Assembly (NCBI RefSeq): GCF_008033115.1
Contig: NZ_CP041203.1
Location: 124,001 to 188,000 of the forward strand
Direction: 5' to 3'
DNA: 64,000 bases
Origin: Cellulomonas sp. Y8
GTDB taxonomy: Bacteria > Actinomycetota > Actinomycetes > Actinomycetales > Cellulomonadaceae
Positions 15,041-24,674 of this stretch are shown here, in pieces. The notes under the pieces are model-generated. The model made no database searches. It saw only the letters and a list, made by a program, of their open reading frames with translations, and had not been told where the DNA came from. A program made the position numbers and the translations under genes. Position 1 is the stretch's first letter. Every line of letters starts with the position of its first letter.

Positions 15041-17743
15041 TCAGGCCCCCGCCCCGATCGCCTCGCGGATGCCGGCGAGCGCCTCGGGCAGCCGGGCGGC
15101 GTCGGCTCCACCGCCCTGCGCCAGGTCGTCCTTGCCGCCGCCACCGCCGCCGAGCAGGCCGGATGCCTTCTTGACCAGGGCGCCCGCGCGGACGCCCTTC
15201 TCCCGCGCCGCGGCGTTCGTCGCGACGACGACCACCGGGCGGCCCTTGGCCACGCCGCCGACCGCGACGACGGCCGGCGCGGACTCGCCGAGGCGGGACC
15301 GGACGTCGAGCACCAGGGTGCGCAGGTCGTCCGCGGCGACCTCGCCCGCGTCGTGGGTGACCACGCGGGTGCCGTCGATCTCCGCCGCCGAGGACGCCAG
15401 CGAGCCGGCGATCGCGAGCACCTGCGCCGCGCGCAGCCCTGCGAGCTCCTTCTCGGACTCCTTGAGCCGGGTCATCAGCGAGGACACCCGGTCGGCGAGC
15501 TCGTCGGGGCGCGCCCCGAGCAGGCCGGAGATCTGCCCGACGAGGGCGCGCTCCTTGGCGTGGAAGCCGTACGCGCCGTCGCCGACGAGCGCGTCGACCC
15601 GGCGGACGCCGGAGCCGATCGAGGCCTCGCCGAGCAGGGTGACCAGGCCGAGCTCGCCCGACTGCCGCACGTGCGTGCCGCCGCAGAGCTCGCGCGACCA
15701 GTCGCCGCCGATCGACACGACGCGCACCTGGTCGCCGTACTTCTCGCCGAACAGCGCCATCGCGCCGAGCGCGCGGGCCTCGGCGATCGGCATGACCGCG
15801 TCGGTCACCTCGAGGTTCTCCTGGAGCCGGGTGTTGACCCGCTCCTCGACCTCGGACAGCACGCCCTGCGGCACGGCCTGGCCGGCGCGGAAGTCGAACC
15901 GCACGCGGCTGGGCGCGTTCTCGGAGCCCGCCTGGGTCGCCGACGGGCCGAGGGACTCCTGGATGGCCTTGTGCACCATGTGCGTCGCGGTGTGGGCGCG
16001 GCTGATCGCGATGCGGCGCGCGGTGTCGATCGACGCGACGCCCGGCTCGTCCAGCGTGACGGTGCCCTCGACCAGGCGGCCGCGGTGGACCGGCAGGCCC
16101 TTGACCGGCGCCTGGACGTCGTCGACCTCGATGGTCGCGCCGCCGTCGAGCACGATGGTGCCGTGGTCGGCCAGCTGGCCGCCCATCTCGGCGTAGAACG
16201 GCGTGACGTCGAGGACGACCTCGACCTCGGCCGGCGCAGTGGCCGCGGGCGAGGGCTGCCCGTCGACCAGCAGGCCGACGACGCGCGAGCGGGAGGTGCT
16301 GCGGTCGTAGCCGACGAACTCGACCGGCTTCGCCCCGGACCCGCTCAGCGTCGCGTGCAGGTCCTGGTACGCCGCGGTGTCGGTGCGGCCCGCGCGCTTG
16401 GCCAGCGCGTCCGCCCGGGCGCGGTCGCGCTGCGCCTGCATGAGCGTCCGGAACGCCTTCTCGTCGACGGAGACGCCCTGCTCGGCCGCCATCTCGAGCG
16501 TGAGGTCGATCGGGAAGCCGTAGGTGTCGTGCAGCTGGAACGCCTTCTCGCCCGACAGCAGCGGGGCCGCGCTCGGCGTCCCGGTGCCGGTGGACTTCGC
16601 CTCGGAGACCGCGAGGTCGAGGATCGAGGTGCCCGAGACCAGGGTGCGCAGGAACGCCTCCTCCTCCGCGTACGCGACCTTGGCGATCCGGTCGAAGTCG
16701 CGCGCCAGCTCCGGGTACGACGGCGACATCGCGTCGCGGGACACCGGCAGCAGCGTCGGCAGCGCCGGGGTCTCGACGCCGAGCAGGCGCATCGCGCGGA
16801 CCGCGCGGCGCAGCAGGCGGCGCAGCACGTAGCCACGGCCCTCGTTCGAGGGCACGACGCCGTCGCCCATGAGCATGAGGCCCGAGCGCACGTGGTCGGC
16901 GACGACGCGCATCCGGACGTCGTCCTCGTGGTCCGCGCCGTAGCGGCGGCCGGACAGCTGCTGCGCGGCCTCGATGACCGGGAAGACCTCGTCGATCTCG
17001 TACATGTTGTCGACGCCCTGCAGCAGGAACGCGACGCGCTCCAGGCCCATGCCGGTGTCGATGTTCTTCTGCTTGAGCTCGCCGAGGATCGGGAAGTTCT
17101 CCTTGCCGCCCCCGTCGCCGCGCTCGTACTGCATGAAGACGAGGTTCCAGATCTCGATGTACCGGTCCTCGTCGACGACCGGGCCGCCCTCGGCGCCGTA
17201 CTCCGGGCCGCGGTCGACGTAGATCTCCGAGCACGGGCCCGCGGGGCCGCGCGCGCCGGTCGACCAGTAGTTGTCCTTCATGCCGCGGCGCTGGATGCGC
17301 TCGTCCGGCAGGCCGGCGATCTTCTTCCAGAGCTCGGCCGCCTCGTCGTCGGTCTCGTAGACCGTGACCCAGATCGTCTCCGGGTCGAACCCGTAGCCGC
17401 CCTGGTCCTGCGGAGTGGTGATCAGCTCCCACGCGTGGGTGATCGCCCCCTCCTTGAAGTAGTCGCCGAAGGAGAAGTTGCCGTTCATCTGGAAGAAGGT
17501 GCCGTGCCGCGTGGTCTTGCCGACCTCCTCGATGTCGAGGGTGCGCACGCACTTCTGCACGCTCGTCGCGCGCGGCCACGGGGCCGTCTGCTCGCCGAGC
17601 ATGTACGGGATGAACGGCACCATGCCCGCGATGACGAACAGCGTCGACGGGTCGGGCGAGATCAGCGGGGCGGAGGGCACCACGGCGTGGCCGCGGGCCT
17701 CGAAGAAGTCGAGCCAACGCTGGCGGATCTCGGCGGTGCGCAT
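15041..17743 (-). CDS. alaS: Alanyl-tRNA synthetase
   Basis: Charges tRNA-Ala. The 900-residue product begins [19 protein letters not shown], typical of the class II catalytic domain. The editing domain shows the metal-binding HTATHMVH and CGGTHV motifs. The C-Ala domain ends with a Gly-run GGGGGGK and the [10 protein letters not shown] terminus. Length is normal. The ATG at 17743 is chosen over an in-frame start 14 codons upstream because the family starts there. It leads the alaS-ruvX-mltG-aroE transcript. Confidence 0.97.
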   Translation of the reverse strand: MRTAEIRQRWLDFFEARGHAVVPSAPLISPDPSTLFVIAGMVPFIPYMLGEQTAPWPRATSVQKCVRTLDIEEVGKTTRHGTFFQMNGNFSFGDYFKEGAITHAWELITTPQDQGGYGFDPETIWVTVYETDDEAAELWKKIAGLPDERIQRRGMKDNYWSTGARGPAGPCSEIYVDRGPEYGAEGGPVVDEDRYIEIWNLVFMQYERGDGGGKENFPILGELKQKNIDTGMGLERVAFLLQGVDNMYEIDEVFPVIEAAQQLSGRRYGADHEDDVRMRVVADHVRSGLMLMGDGVVPSNEGRGYVLRRLLRRAVRAMRLLGVETPALPTLLPVSRDAMSPSYPELARDFDRIAKVAYAEEEAFLRTLVSGTSILDLAVSEAKSTGTGTPSAAPLLSGEKAFQLHDTYGFPIDLTLEMAAEQGVSVDEKAFRTLMQAQRDRARADALAKRAGRTDTAAYQDLHATLSGSGAKPVEFVGYDRSTSRSRVVGLLVDGQPSPAATAPAEVEVVLDVTPFYAEMGGQLADHGTIVLDGGATIEVDDVQAPVKGLPVHRGRLVEGTVTLDEPGVASIDTARRIAISRAHTATHMVHKAIQESLGPSATQAGSENAPSRVRFDFRAGQAVPQGVLSEVEERVNTRLQENLEVTDAVMPIAEARALGAMALFGEKYGDQVRVVSIGGDWSRELCGGTHVRQSGELGLVTLLGEASIGSGVRRVDALVGDGAYGFHAKERALVGQISGLLGARPDELADRVSSLMTRLKESEKELAGLRAAQVLAIAGSLASSAAEIDGTRVVTHDAGEVAADDLRTLVLDVRSRLGESAPAVVAVGGVAKGRPVVVVATNAAAREKGVRAGALVKKASGLLGGGGGGKDDLAQGGGADAARLPEALAGIREAIGAGA

Positions 17744-17871
17744 GGTGTCCTCGTCTGGGTCGGGTGGCGGGGGTCGCGGGCCCACGCCCGTTCTCGTGGT
17801 TCAGCGTCGCGCGCCGCGGGTGTGTTCCCGCGCGGGCGACGGGGTGCAGCCTAGGGGCCGCGAGGTGCAGG

Positions 17872-18393
17872 TCAGTAGAACGAGTACGGCAGGTCGCCGT
17901 CGCCGTCCGCCGGGTCGTCCGTCGGCTCGTCGGCCCAGCCCTTGCGGGCGCGCGCGGCACGGGCCGCGTCCCGGGCCTCGGGGTCCCGGTGCCAGGCGGG
18001 CGGGACGGCGCCGTGCGCGTCGTGCTCGGCCTCGCGGGCCGCGGCGCGGCGCCCGGCGCGCTCGGCGCGGATCGCGTCCACGTCGACGTCGCCGACGAGG
18101 TCGTGCCGCAGCTGCGCCTCGCGCTCGGCCATGCCGGTGCGGAACTCGCGGCGGGCGTCGGACAGCGACCGGACGGCGCCGGCCGTGCTGGCGCCCGCGC
18201 GGAACGCGGTGCGCGCGGCGCGGGCGGCCGTGGCGGCGGTGGCCCGGGCGGTCCCGGCCGCGCCGGCCGCCGAGCCGTCGGCGTGCGCGGCGTGGCCGGC
18301 GGGGGCTCCCGTCAGGTCGTCCAGCAGGCCGAGCCGCTTGGCGCCGGCGACCGCCGCAGCGGCGCCGACCGCGACCCAGAGCAGCCGGCTCAT
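17872..18393 (-). CDS. Small membrane-associated protein (DUF6167-like)
   Basis: A 173-residue conserved actinobacterial protein of unknown function. It begins with a hydrophobic segment (LLWVAVGAAAAVAGAKRLG) that could be a membrane anchor, followed by an Ala/Arg/Glu-rich, probably helical region containing FRAGASTAGAVRSLSDARREF and a C-terminal acidic tail. The ATG overlaps the stop of the DUF948 protein (ATGA). The pair between rpsD and alaS is a conserved actinobacterial arrangement. No enzymatic motif is seen. Confidence 0.75.
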   Translation of the reverse strand: MSRLLWVAVGAAAAVAGAKRLGLLDDLTGAPAGHAAHADGSAAGAAGTARATAATAARAARTAFRAGASTAGAVRSLSDARREFRTGMAEREAQLRHDLVGDVDVDAIRAERAGRRAAAREAEHDAHGAVPPAWHRDPEARDAARAARARKGWADEPTDDPADGDGDLPYSFY

Positions 18394-18752
18394 CGCCCGG
18401 ACCGCCCGCGGCCCAGGCCGGACAGCGCGCGCCGCACGCCGTAGCTGAAGGCCGCGACCTTGATCATCGGGCCGCCGACGGTCGCCGCGAACAGCGACGT
18501 CAGCGCGGAGGCGTTCTGCGTGATCTGCGCGGCCGAGGTCGTGATCGCGTCCACCCGCTCGAGCTGGGTGTTCGTGGACGACACCGTGGTGGCCGCCTCG
18601 TCCAGGATCGGCACCGTGTGCTCGGTGATCTCCTTGACGGAGGTCCGGGTCTCGTCCAGCACCCGCCCGAGCTTCACCAGCGGCACGGCGAGCGCGCCCA
18701 CCAGCAGCACGAAGGCGATGGCCGCGATGAGCCCCGCGATGTCTCCCAGCAT
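18390..18752 (-). CDS. DUF948 domain protein
   Basis: A 120-residue protein with an N-terminal membrane helix (GLIAAIAFVLLVGALAVPLVKLG) and a helical domain (LDETRTSVKEITEHTVPILDEA) typical of DUF948, a family resembling the helical linkers of chemotaxis receptors. Function is unknown. The ATG at 18752 is chosen because the membrane segment starts directly after it. It is coupled to the downstream DUF6167-like gene. Confidence 0.82.
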   Translation of the reverse strand: MLGDIAGLIAAIAFVLLVGALAVPLVKLGRVLDETRTSVKEITEHTVPILDEAATTVSSTNTQLERVDAITTSAAQITQNASALTSLFAATVGGPMIKVAAFSYGVRRALSGLGRGRSGR

Positions 18753-18856
18753 GGCCAGCCCTTCTGCTCGTGCCGGCACCGCGCCGACGACACCGGAACC
18801 CTACCCGGCGTGCGGTGTCGCGCCGGGCGACCGGCCGCGCGTGCGGGCCGGGAACG

Positions 18857-18906
18857 CCGCGACGCCCCGGCGCCGACCCGTGGGGGCCGGTGCGGGGGCG
18901 TCGCGG
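18857..18906 (-). terminator. Hairpin terminator after rpsD
   Basis: A perfect 12-bp stem (CCGCGACGCCCC at 18857-18868 with 18895-18906) starts 18 bases after the rpsD stop on the minus strand. The 26-base interior is itself GC-rich and can pair partly. It separates rpsD from the DUF948 gene. There is no T-run, as is common in high-GC actinobacteria. Confidence 0.6.
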
Positions 18907-18924
18907 ACCTGCGAGCCGGGTGGC

Positions 18925-19551
18925 TCAGCGGGCGTAGTACTCGACGACCAGCTGGACGTCGCAGGTCACGGGGACCTCGGCGCGCTTCGGGCGGCGCACC
19001 AGCACGGCCGACAGCTTCTCGAGCTGGACGTCCAGGTAGCCCGGGACGGCCGGCAGCACGTCGCGGTGGGCGCCGGCGGCGGCCACCTGGAACGGCACGG
19101 TGGTCTGCGACTTGGGCTTGATCTGCAGGGTCTGGCCCTCCTTCACGCGGAAGGACGGACGGTCCACGATCTTGCCGTCGACCAGGATGTGCCGGTGGGT
19201 CACGACCTGGCGCGCCTGCAGGATGGTGCGGGCGAAGCCGGCGCGGAGCACCAGCGCGTCGAGACGGGTCTCGAGGTCCTCGACCAGGGCCTCACCGGTC
19301 AGGCCCGGGGCCTTGCGGGCGTCCTCGTACGCACGGGCGAGCTGCTTCTCGCGCAGCGCGTACTGGGCGCGCAGCCGCTGCTTCTCGCGCAGACGCACCG
19401 CGTAGTCCGACTCGGTGCGGCGGCGGGCGCGGCCGTGCTCGCCGGGCGGGTAGGGGCGCTTCTCGAAGTGCTTGACGGCCTTCGGGGTGAGCGCGAGGCC
19501 GAGGGCGCGCGAGAGGCGCACCTGGCGACGCGCACGCGTCACGTTGCTCAT
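18925..19551 (-). CDS. rpsD: 30S ribosomal protein S4
   Basis: Primary 16S rRNA-binding protein that nucleates 30S assembly. The 208-residue product starts [18 protein letters not shown] and has the S4 RNA-binding fold ([30 protein letters not shown]) in its C-terminal half. It is the zinc-free form: no N-terminal cysteine knuckle is present. It stands alone, apart from the alpha operon, as in many actinobacteria. A leader of about 160 bases with a long-range inverted repeat precedes it. Confidence 0.97.
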   Translation of the reverse strand: MSNVTRARRQVRLSRALGLALTPKAVKHFEKRPYPPGEHGRARRRTESDYAVRLREKQRLRAQYALREKQLARAYEDARKAPGLTGEALVEDLETRLDALVLRAGFARTILQARQVVTHRHILVDGKIVDRPSFRVKEGQTLQIKPKSQTTVPFQVAAAGAHRDVLPAVPGYLDVQLEKLSAVLVRRPKRAEVPVTCDVQLVVEYYAR

Positions 19552-19570
19552 GTGGTTCTTCCTGTCGTTT

Positions 19571-19640
19571 CTCGTACGGCACACCCGTGCCCGGCGAACC
19601 CGGGCGGGGCGTGGGGCCGACCTCCGTGCGTCCGTACGAG
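19571..19640 (-). promoter_or_regulatory. Inverted repeat in the rpsD leader, possible autoregulatory fold
   Basis: CCGTACGAG (19632-19640 on plus) and CTCGTACGG (19571-19579) can pair across 52 bases in the rpsD mRNA leader, closing about 20 bases before the start codon. S4 represses its own synthesis in several bacteria by binding a leader structure. Here that role is only an inference from position. Confidence 0.4.
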
Positions 19641-19714
19641 GCGGACGCGGCTAGGACCCCAGGCGGCCGTCCGGCTGACCCACCGGGAGGACCCGGGGTG
19701 CGGACGACCGTGCA

Positions 19715-19720
19715 ACTCTA
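19715..19720 (-). promoter_or_regulatory. Probable rpsD promoter -10
   Basis: Minus strand TAGAGT within GGTAGAGTTGC fits a housekeeping -10 element; a weak TTAGGC lies 18 bases upstream as -35. It would give a leader of about 155 bases containing the inverted repeat. Confidence 0.45.
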
Positions 19721-19766
19721 CCGGGTGCGGGTCGCTGGGCCTAATGCGGTGCGGTCGGGGGCGCCG

Positions 19767-21191
19767 TCAGCGGTCCTGCGGGGGCGGTGCCTGGTCCAGC
19801 ACCGACCGGATCCGGCCCAGCCGCTCGCCCACCTGCCGCTCGTACCCGTTCTCCGTGGGGCTGTAGTACCGCGTGCCGACGAGGTCGTCCGGGAGGTACT
19901 GCTGCGCGGCGATCCCGTGCGGGTGGTCGTGCGCGTACAGGTAGCCCTTCCCGTGCCCCAGCTGCTTGGCGCCGGCGTAGTGCGCGTCCCGGAGGTGCGC
20001 GGGCACCGACCCGAGCCGGCCCGCCTGCACGTCGGCGAGGGCGGCGTTGATCCCGTTGTAGGCGGCGTTCGACTTCGGGGCCGTCGCCAGGTGCACGACG
20101 GCCTCGGCCAGGATGATCCGCGCCTCGGGCATGCCGATGAGCTGCACGGCCTGCGCCGCGGCGACCGCGGTCTGCAGCGCGCTCGGGTCGGCCATGCCCA
20201 CGTCCTCGGACGCCGAGATGACGATCCGGCGCGCGATGAACCGCGGGTCCTCCCCCGCCGCGATCATCCGGGCCAGGTAGTGCAGGGACGCGTCGACGTC
20301 GGAGCCGCGCACCGACTTGATGAACGCGCTGATGACGTCGTAGTGCTGGTCCCCGTCCCGGTCGTACCGGACCGCGGCGACGTCGATCGCGCGCTCGGTG
20401 GTCGCCAGGTCGACGACCGCCGCGGCGTCCGCGTCGTCGCCGAGGTCGACGTCCGGGTCCGCCAGCCGGGTCTCCCGGTCGGCCAGCGCGGCGCCCGCGG
20501 CCGCCTCGAGGATCGTCAGCGCCTTGCGGGCGTCGCCGCCGGACAGCCGGAGCAGGTGGTCCTCGGCGTCGTCGGTGAGCACGACCGCGCCGCCCAGGCC
20601 GCGCTCGTCCTCGACGGCCCGTCGGATCAGCGCCCGGACGTCGTCGGTCTCGAGCGGCTTGAGGGTCAGCAGCAGCGAGCGGGACAGCAGCGGGGAGTTC
20701 ACCGAGAAGCTCGGGTTCTCCGTCGTCGCCGCGACGAGCGTCACCCAGCGGTTCTCCACGCTCGGCAGCAGCGCGTCCTGCTGGGCCTTGGTGAACCGGT
20801 GCACCTCGTCGATGAACAGCACCGTCTCCGAGCCGTCCGACGCCAGCCGGCGCCGGGCGTCGTCGACGACCTGCCGCACGTCCTTCACGCCCGCCGTGAC
20901 GGCCGACAGCTCGACGAACCGGCGGCCGGACGTGGTGGCGACCAGGTAGGCGAGCGTCGTCTTGCCCGTGCCGGGCGGGCCCCAGAGCACGACCGACGAC
21001 GGCGCCGCCCGCCGCGCGGTCGCGTCGCCGGGCTCGACCAGCCGCCGGAGCGGCGAGCCCGGCACCAGCAGGTGCTCCTGCCCGGCGACCTCCGCCAGGC
21101 TGCGCGGGCGCATGCGCACCGCCAGCGGCGCCCCCGCCGACGGGGCGGGCGTGCCCTGCGCCGAGGTGGTCACCGCGTCGAACAGATCCAT
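19767..21191 (-). CDS. rarA: Replication-associated recombination protein A (RarA/MgsA)
   Basis: Clamp-loader-like AAA+ ATPase acting at stalled replication forks. The 474-residue product starts MDLFDAVTT and shows Walker [14 protein letters not shown], Walker [13 protein letters not shown], sensor [16 protein letters not shown] and the C-terminal tetramerisation domain with [18 protein letters not shown]. Its length is normal. A -10-like TAGGCT lies seven bases before the ATG at 21191, so it is probably expressed from leaderless mRNA. The long open frame that continues upstream through several genes is not coding. Confidence 0.95.
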   Translation of the reverse strand: MDLFDAVTTSAQGTPAPSAGAPLAVRMRPRSLAEVAGQEHLLVPGSPLRRLVEPGDATARRAAPSSVVLWGPPGTGKTTLAYLVATTSGRRFVELSAVTAGVKDVRQVVDDARRRLASDGSETVLFIDEVHRFTKAQQDALLPSVENRWVTLVAATTENPSFSVNSPLLSRSLLLTLKPLETDDVRALIRRAVEDERGLGGAVVLTDDAEDHLLRLSGGDARKALTILEAAAGAALADRETRLADPDVDLGDDADAAAVVDLATTERAIDVAAVRYDRDGDQHYDVISAFIKSVRGSDVDASLHYLARMIAAGEDPRFIARRIVISASEDVGMADPSALQTAVAAAQAVQLIGMPEARIILAEAVVHLATAPKSNAAYNGINAALADVQAGRLGSVPAHLRDAHYAGAKQLGHGKGYLYAHDHPHGIAAQQYLPDDLVGTRYYSPTENGYERQVGERLGRIRSVLDQAPPPQDR

Positions 21192-21198
21192 GCCCACG

Positions 21199-21204
21199 AG
21201 CCTA
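21199..21204 (-). promoter_or_regulatory. Leaderless-type -10 before rarA
   Basis: TAGGCT on the minus strand ends seven bases before the rarA ATG. There is no Shine-Dalgarno sequence. Confidence 0.5.
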
Positions 21205-21287
21205 CGGGCGCCGTCCCACACGCCGCGCCGTGGGACGGATGGGACCGGTGGTGCGCGAGAGGCGTCCGGCCTGCGATGCTGGCCCGC

Positions 21288-23525
21288 GTGTTCGAGAGCC
21301 TCGGCCGCCTGGTCGCCCGCCACCCCCGCCTCACGGTGCTCGTCTGGGCCGTCGTGGCCGCGGGCTGCTTCGCGGTGGCGCTCGTCGGCGTCGGCGGGCA
21401 GAACCTGTTCGACCGGCTGAGCACCGGCGAGCCCGTGGTCCCCGGCTCCGACAGCGCGCGGGCGAGCGAGCTGCTCGCGGCCTCGAGCACGTCCGGTGCC
21501 TCGCTGAGCCTCGTGGTGCAGGGCGTGGACCCCGCGACCGAGGGGCTGGCGGAGGCGCTGGCGCCGGCGCGCGAGGACGTCGCGGCCGTCGACGGGGTGA
21601 TCTCGGTCATCGACCCGTTCGTGCTGCCCGACGGACCCGCCAACCCGGCGGCGGCGCCGCTGCTCGCGCAGGACGGCGACGGGTTCCTCCTGGTCGCCGA
21701 GCTGGACCCCGAGCTGTCCGACGACGCGGAGTCCGCGGCGCTGCGCGACCTGCAGGAACGGCTCGCCGACGTCCCGGACGCGCTGCACGGGGTCGCCCCG
21801 GACGCGACCGGCCTGGTCGGCGGCACCTCGCTCATCGTGTCGGCGATCACGGACCAGGTGGAGCAGGACCTCACCACCGGCGAGGCCATCGCCCTGCCGG
21901 TCGCGCTGCTCATCATGGTGCTGGTGTTCGGCGGGTTCCTCGCCGCGGCGATGCCGCTGGCCGGCGCCATCGCCTCGATCGCCGGCGGCCTCGGGTCGTT
22001 GGTCGCGCTGTCGTACGTGATGGACGACCTCGAGTCGTCGGTCGTGAACGTCGTCACCGTGCTCGGCCTCGGCCTGTCGATCGACTACGGCCTGCTGATC
22101 GTGTCCCGGTTCCGCGAGGAGCTGGGCAAGACCCTGGGCGACGACGAGGGCCGGTCCGCGCGGCGGCGGCGCGGTGACGGCGCGGTGGTCGGCGCGCTGC
22201 TCACCACCATGTCGACCGCGGGGCGCACCGTCGCGTTCTCCGCCCTCACGGTGGCCATCTCGATCGCGGGCCTGCTGGTGTTCCGCCAGGACATCCTCCG
22301 GGCGTTCGGCGCGGGCTCGGTCGCCGTCATCGTGTTCGCGGTCGCCACCGCGCTGACCCTCGTGCCCGCCCTGCTGGTGCTGGCCGGGCGGCGGCTCGCG
22401 CGGCCCAGCGTGCTGTCCCGGGTGCCCGGCGTGCGCGCCGTGCTCGCCCGGACCGCCGACGTCGAGCACGAGGAGGGCGTGTTCTCCCGGCTCGCCGCGC
22501 GCGTGCAGCGGCGCCCGTGGTGGGTGATGGGCGGCTCGCTCGCGGTGCTGCTCGTCCTCGCGACCCCGCTCCTGCACCTCGAGCTGCGCAACTCGACGAC
22601 CGAGCTGCTCCCCCGGTCCAGCCCGCAGCGCGAGTACGTCCAGGTGCTCGCCGAGCAGTACCCGGCGTCCTCGTCGGCCGCGGTGCCGGTGGTCGCGCAG
22701 ACGTCCGTCGCCGACGCGCAGGCGGCCCTGCCGGAGATCGAGGCCCTCGACGGCGTCGCGTCCGTCGACGCGCCGGTCGCGCGCGGGTCGGTCGTCGTGA
22801 TCGGCGTGCGCCCCGAGTCCACCGACCCCGGCGGTGCCGACGCCCAGGCGGTCGTCCACGAGCTGCGCGACCTCGACCTGCCGTTCGACACGTGGGTCGG
22901 CGGCCAGGCGGCGAACCAGATCGACTTCACCGACGCGCTCGTCGACCGGGCGCCGTGGGCGCTCGGCATCGTCGCCGTCGCGACCCTGGTGCTGCTGTTC
23001 CTCATGACCGGCTCGGTGCTCGTGCCGGTCAAGGCGCTGCTGACCAACGTCGTGTCGCTGTGCGCGTCCCTCGGCGTCCTGGTCTGGGTGTTCCAGGACG
23101 GGCACCTGTCCGGGCTGCTGCAGTTCGACCCGACCGGCGGCATCGAGACCTACGTGCTGGCGCTCGTCATCGCGTTCGCGTTCGGCCTCGCCATGGACTA
23201 CGAGGTGTTCCTGCTCTCCCGGATCAAGGAGCTGCACGACGCCGGCGCGCCCAACGACGTGGCCGTCCGGCTCGGGCTGCAGCGCTCCGGGCGCGTCATC
23301 ACCTCCGCCGCGGCCATCATCATCGCGGTGTTCGCGGGCTTCGTCGCCGGCGAGCTGCTGGTGATCAAGGAGGTCGGCTTCTCGCTGGCGGTGGCCGTGC
23401 TGATCGACGCGACCCTGGTCCGGCTGCTGCTGGTGCCCGCGACGATGACGGTGCTCGGCGACCTGAACTGGTGGGCCCCGGCGCCGCTGCGCCGCCTGCA
23501 CGCCCGCCTGGCGATCACGCACTGA
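21288..23525 (+). CDS. MMPL-family (RND superfamily) transporter
   Basis: A 745-residue integral membrane protein with two MMPL repeats, each a large extracytoplasmic loop followed by a block of membrane helices. Typical pieces are [27 protein letters not shown] in the first half and the matching [20 protein letters not shown] in the second, with the conserved intramembrane DY pairs. Actinobacterial relatives export lipids or small molecules; the substrate here is unknown. The GTG at 21288 ([13 protein letters not shown]) matches the family's usual N terminus and follows GATGCT by seven bases; an ATG at 21276 is the alternative. It is divergent from rarA. Confidence 0.92.
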   Translation: MFESLGRLVARHPRLTVLVWAVVAAGCFAVALVGVGGQNLFDRLSTGEPVVPGSDSARASELLAASSTSGASLSLVVQGVDPATEGLAEALAPAREDVAAVDGVISVIDPFVLPDGPANPAAAPLLAQDGDGFLLVAELDPELSDDAESAALRDLQERLADVPDALHGVAPDATGLVGGTSLIVSAITDQVEQDLTTGEAIALPVALLIMVLVFGGFLAAAMPLAGAIASIAGGLGSLVALSYVMDDLESSVVNVVTVLGLGLSIDYGLLIVSRFREELGKTLGDDEGRSARRRRGDGAVVGALLTTMSTAGRTVAFSALTVAISIAGLLVFRQDILRAFGAGSVAVIVFAVATALTLVPALLVLAGRRLARPSVLSRVPGVRAVLARTADVEHEEGVFSRLAARVQRRPWWVMGGSLAVLLVLATPLLHLELRNSTTELLPRSSPQREYVQVLAEQYPASSSAAVPVVAQTSVADAQAALPEIEALDGVASVDAPVARGSVVVIGVRPESTDPGGADAQAVVHELRDLDLPFDTWVGGQAANQIDFTDALVDRAPWALGIVAVATLVLLFLMTGSVLVPVKALLTNVVSLCASLGVLVWVFQDGHLSGLLQFDPTGGIETYVLALVIAFAFGLAMDYEVFLLSRIKELHDAGAPNDVAVRLGLQRSGRVITSAAAIIIAVFAGFVAGELLVIKEVGFSLAVAVLIDATLVRLLLVPATMTVLGDLNWWAPAPLRRLHARLAITH

Positions 23526-23564
23526 CGGCGGCGGGCGCGCGCCGCGCCCGGTCCGCCGCGCCCG

Positions 23565-23633
23565 CGAGCGAGTAGCCGGCACGTCGAGCGAGCATCCGAC
23601 GACTACTCGCTCGACGTGTCGGTTACCCGCTCG
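23565..23633. repeat. 28-bp imperfect palindrome between convergent genes
   Basis: Arms 23565-23592 and 23606-23633 match in 25 of 28 positions around a 13-base loop. They contain CGAGCGAG and ACGTCGAGCGAG. It lies between the convergent MMPL and GNAT genes and could end both transcripts. Size and regularity also fit a dispersed palindromic element. Confidence 0.6.
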
Positions 23634-23662
23634 GCGATGGCCCGCGCGCGGGGGCGGGGGCG

Positions 23663-24674
23663 TCAGGCGCCGCGGGCGCGCAGGGTCGTCAGGCGGTGCA
23701 CGGTGCGCAGGCCCAGGCGGTGGTAGATCCGCCGGGCGCCGTGGTTGTCGTCCCACATGCCCAGCGACACCCAGTCCGCGCCGTCGGCGAGGAGCGCCCG
23801 CACCCGCGCCGGCCGTCAGCGCCGCCCCGAGCCCCTGGCCGCGCTCCCCCGGCCGGACGCCGAGCCCGTGGAGGTGCGCCGACCCCCGCCCGCCGACCCG
23901 GCCTGCACGGGGTCCGGCGCCGATGACCCCGCCGAGCCGCCCGGAGTCGTCCAGCGCACCCCACCAGCGCTCGCCCGGGCCGGCGGGGTCGGCGTCGGTC
24001 GTCGGGTTGGCGTCCGCGAGGCAGGCGCGGATCGCGGCGGCGTCGGCGCGCGGGTCGAGCTCGCGCACCCGGGACTCGGCGGCGACGGGCGCGGGCGACT
24101 CCTCCGTGACGAGCCACTCCCAGCCGGTGCGGTTCGGGGCGAGGCGGAGCGCGGCCACCTCGGCGGCGTGCAGCAGGCCGAACGCCTCGGTGTCCACCCA
24201 GGCGAACCGGTGCCCCGTGCGGGCGTGGGCGCGCAGCAGCGCCGCGACGGGCTCGGCCGGGCCGACCGCCAGCAGCATCGTCGCCCCGGGGCCGTGACCC
24301 GGCTCGCCCGCGTCCGCGGCGGCGCGCCGCACGAGCAGCATCGCGTCGCCGTCGGCGTGCACCTCGGCGGGGTGCCAGCCGCGGCGCTCGTCCAGCAGGA
24401 ACGGGTCGCGCGCCCAGCGCTCCGGCAGCGCGAGCGGCCCGGCCGCCCCGGCGGACGCGGGCGACCCGGCCGATCCGGCGGGCGCGGGCGACCCGGCCGA
24501 CCCCGTGGACGCCGACGCCCCGGCCCACCCGGCGGACGCCGACGCCCCGGCAGACGCGGGGCCCGAGGACAGCCCCGCCGCCCCCGGCACGGCCGACAGC
24601 CCCGGCGCGGTGCGCGCGCCGGGGCCGTCAGGGTGCTGCGGGGTGCCGTCGGCCGGGTCGCCGACGCGCGTCAC
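23663..24674 (-). pseudogene. GNAT acetyltransferase, frameshifted near its C terminus
   Basis: An N-acetyltransferase-like protein of unknown substrate. The GTG at 24674 overlaps the aspS stop. The first 70 residues are a low-complexity Ala/Gly/Ser/Pro stretch, then come an N-terminal acetyltransferase-like region and the acetyl-CoA site [17 protein letters not shown]. Right after this motif the frame is lost. The rest of the domain ([20 protein letters not shown], ending LRARGA and a stop at 23663) is in another frame. Deleting one base near 23805-23812 gives 336 residues. Either an assembly indel or a recent real mutation; the rest is intact. Confidence 0.72.
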
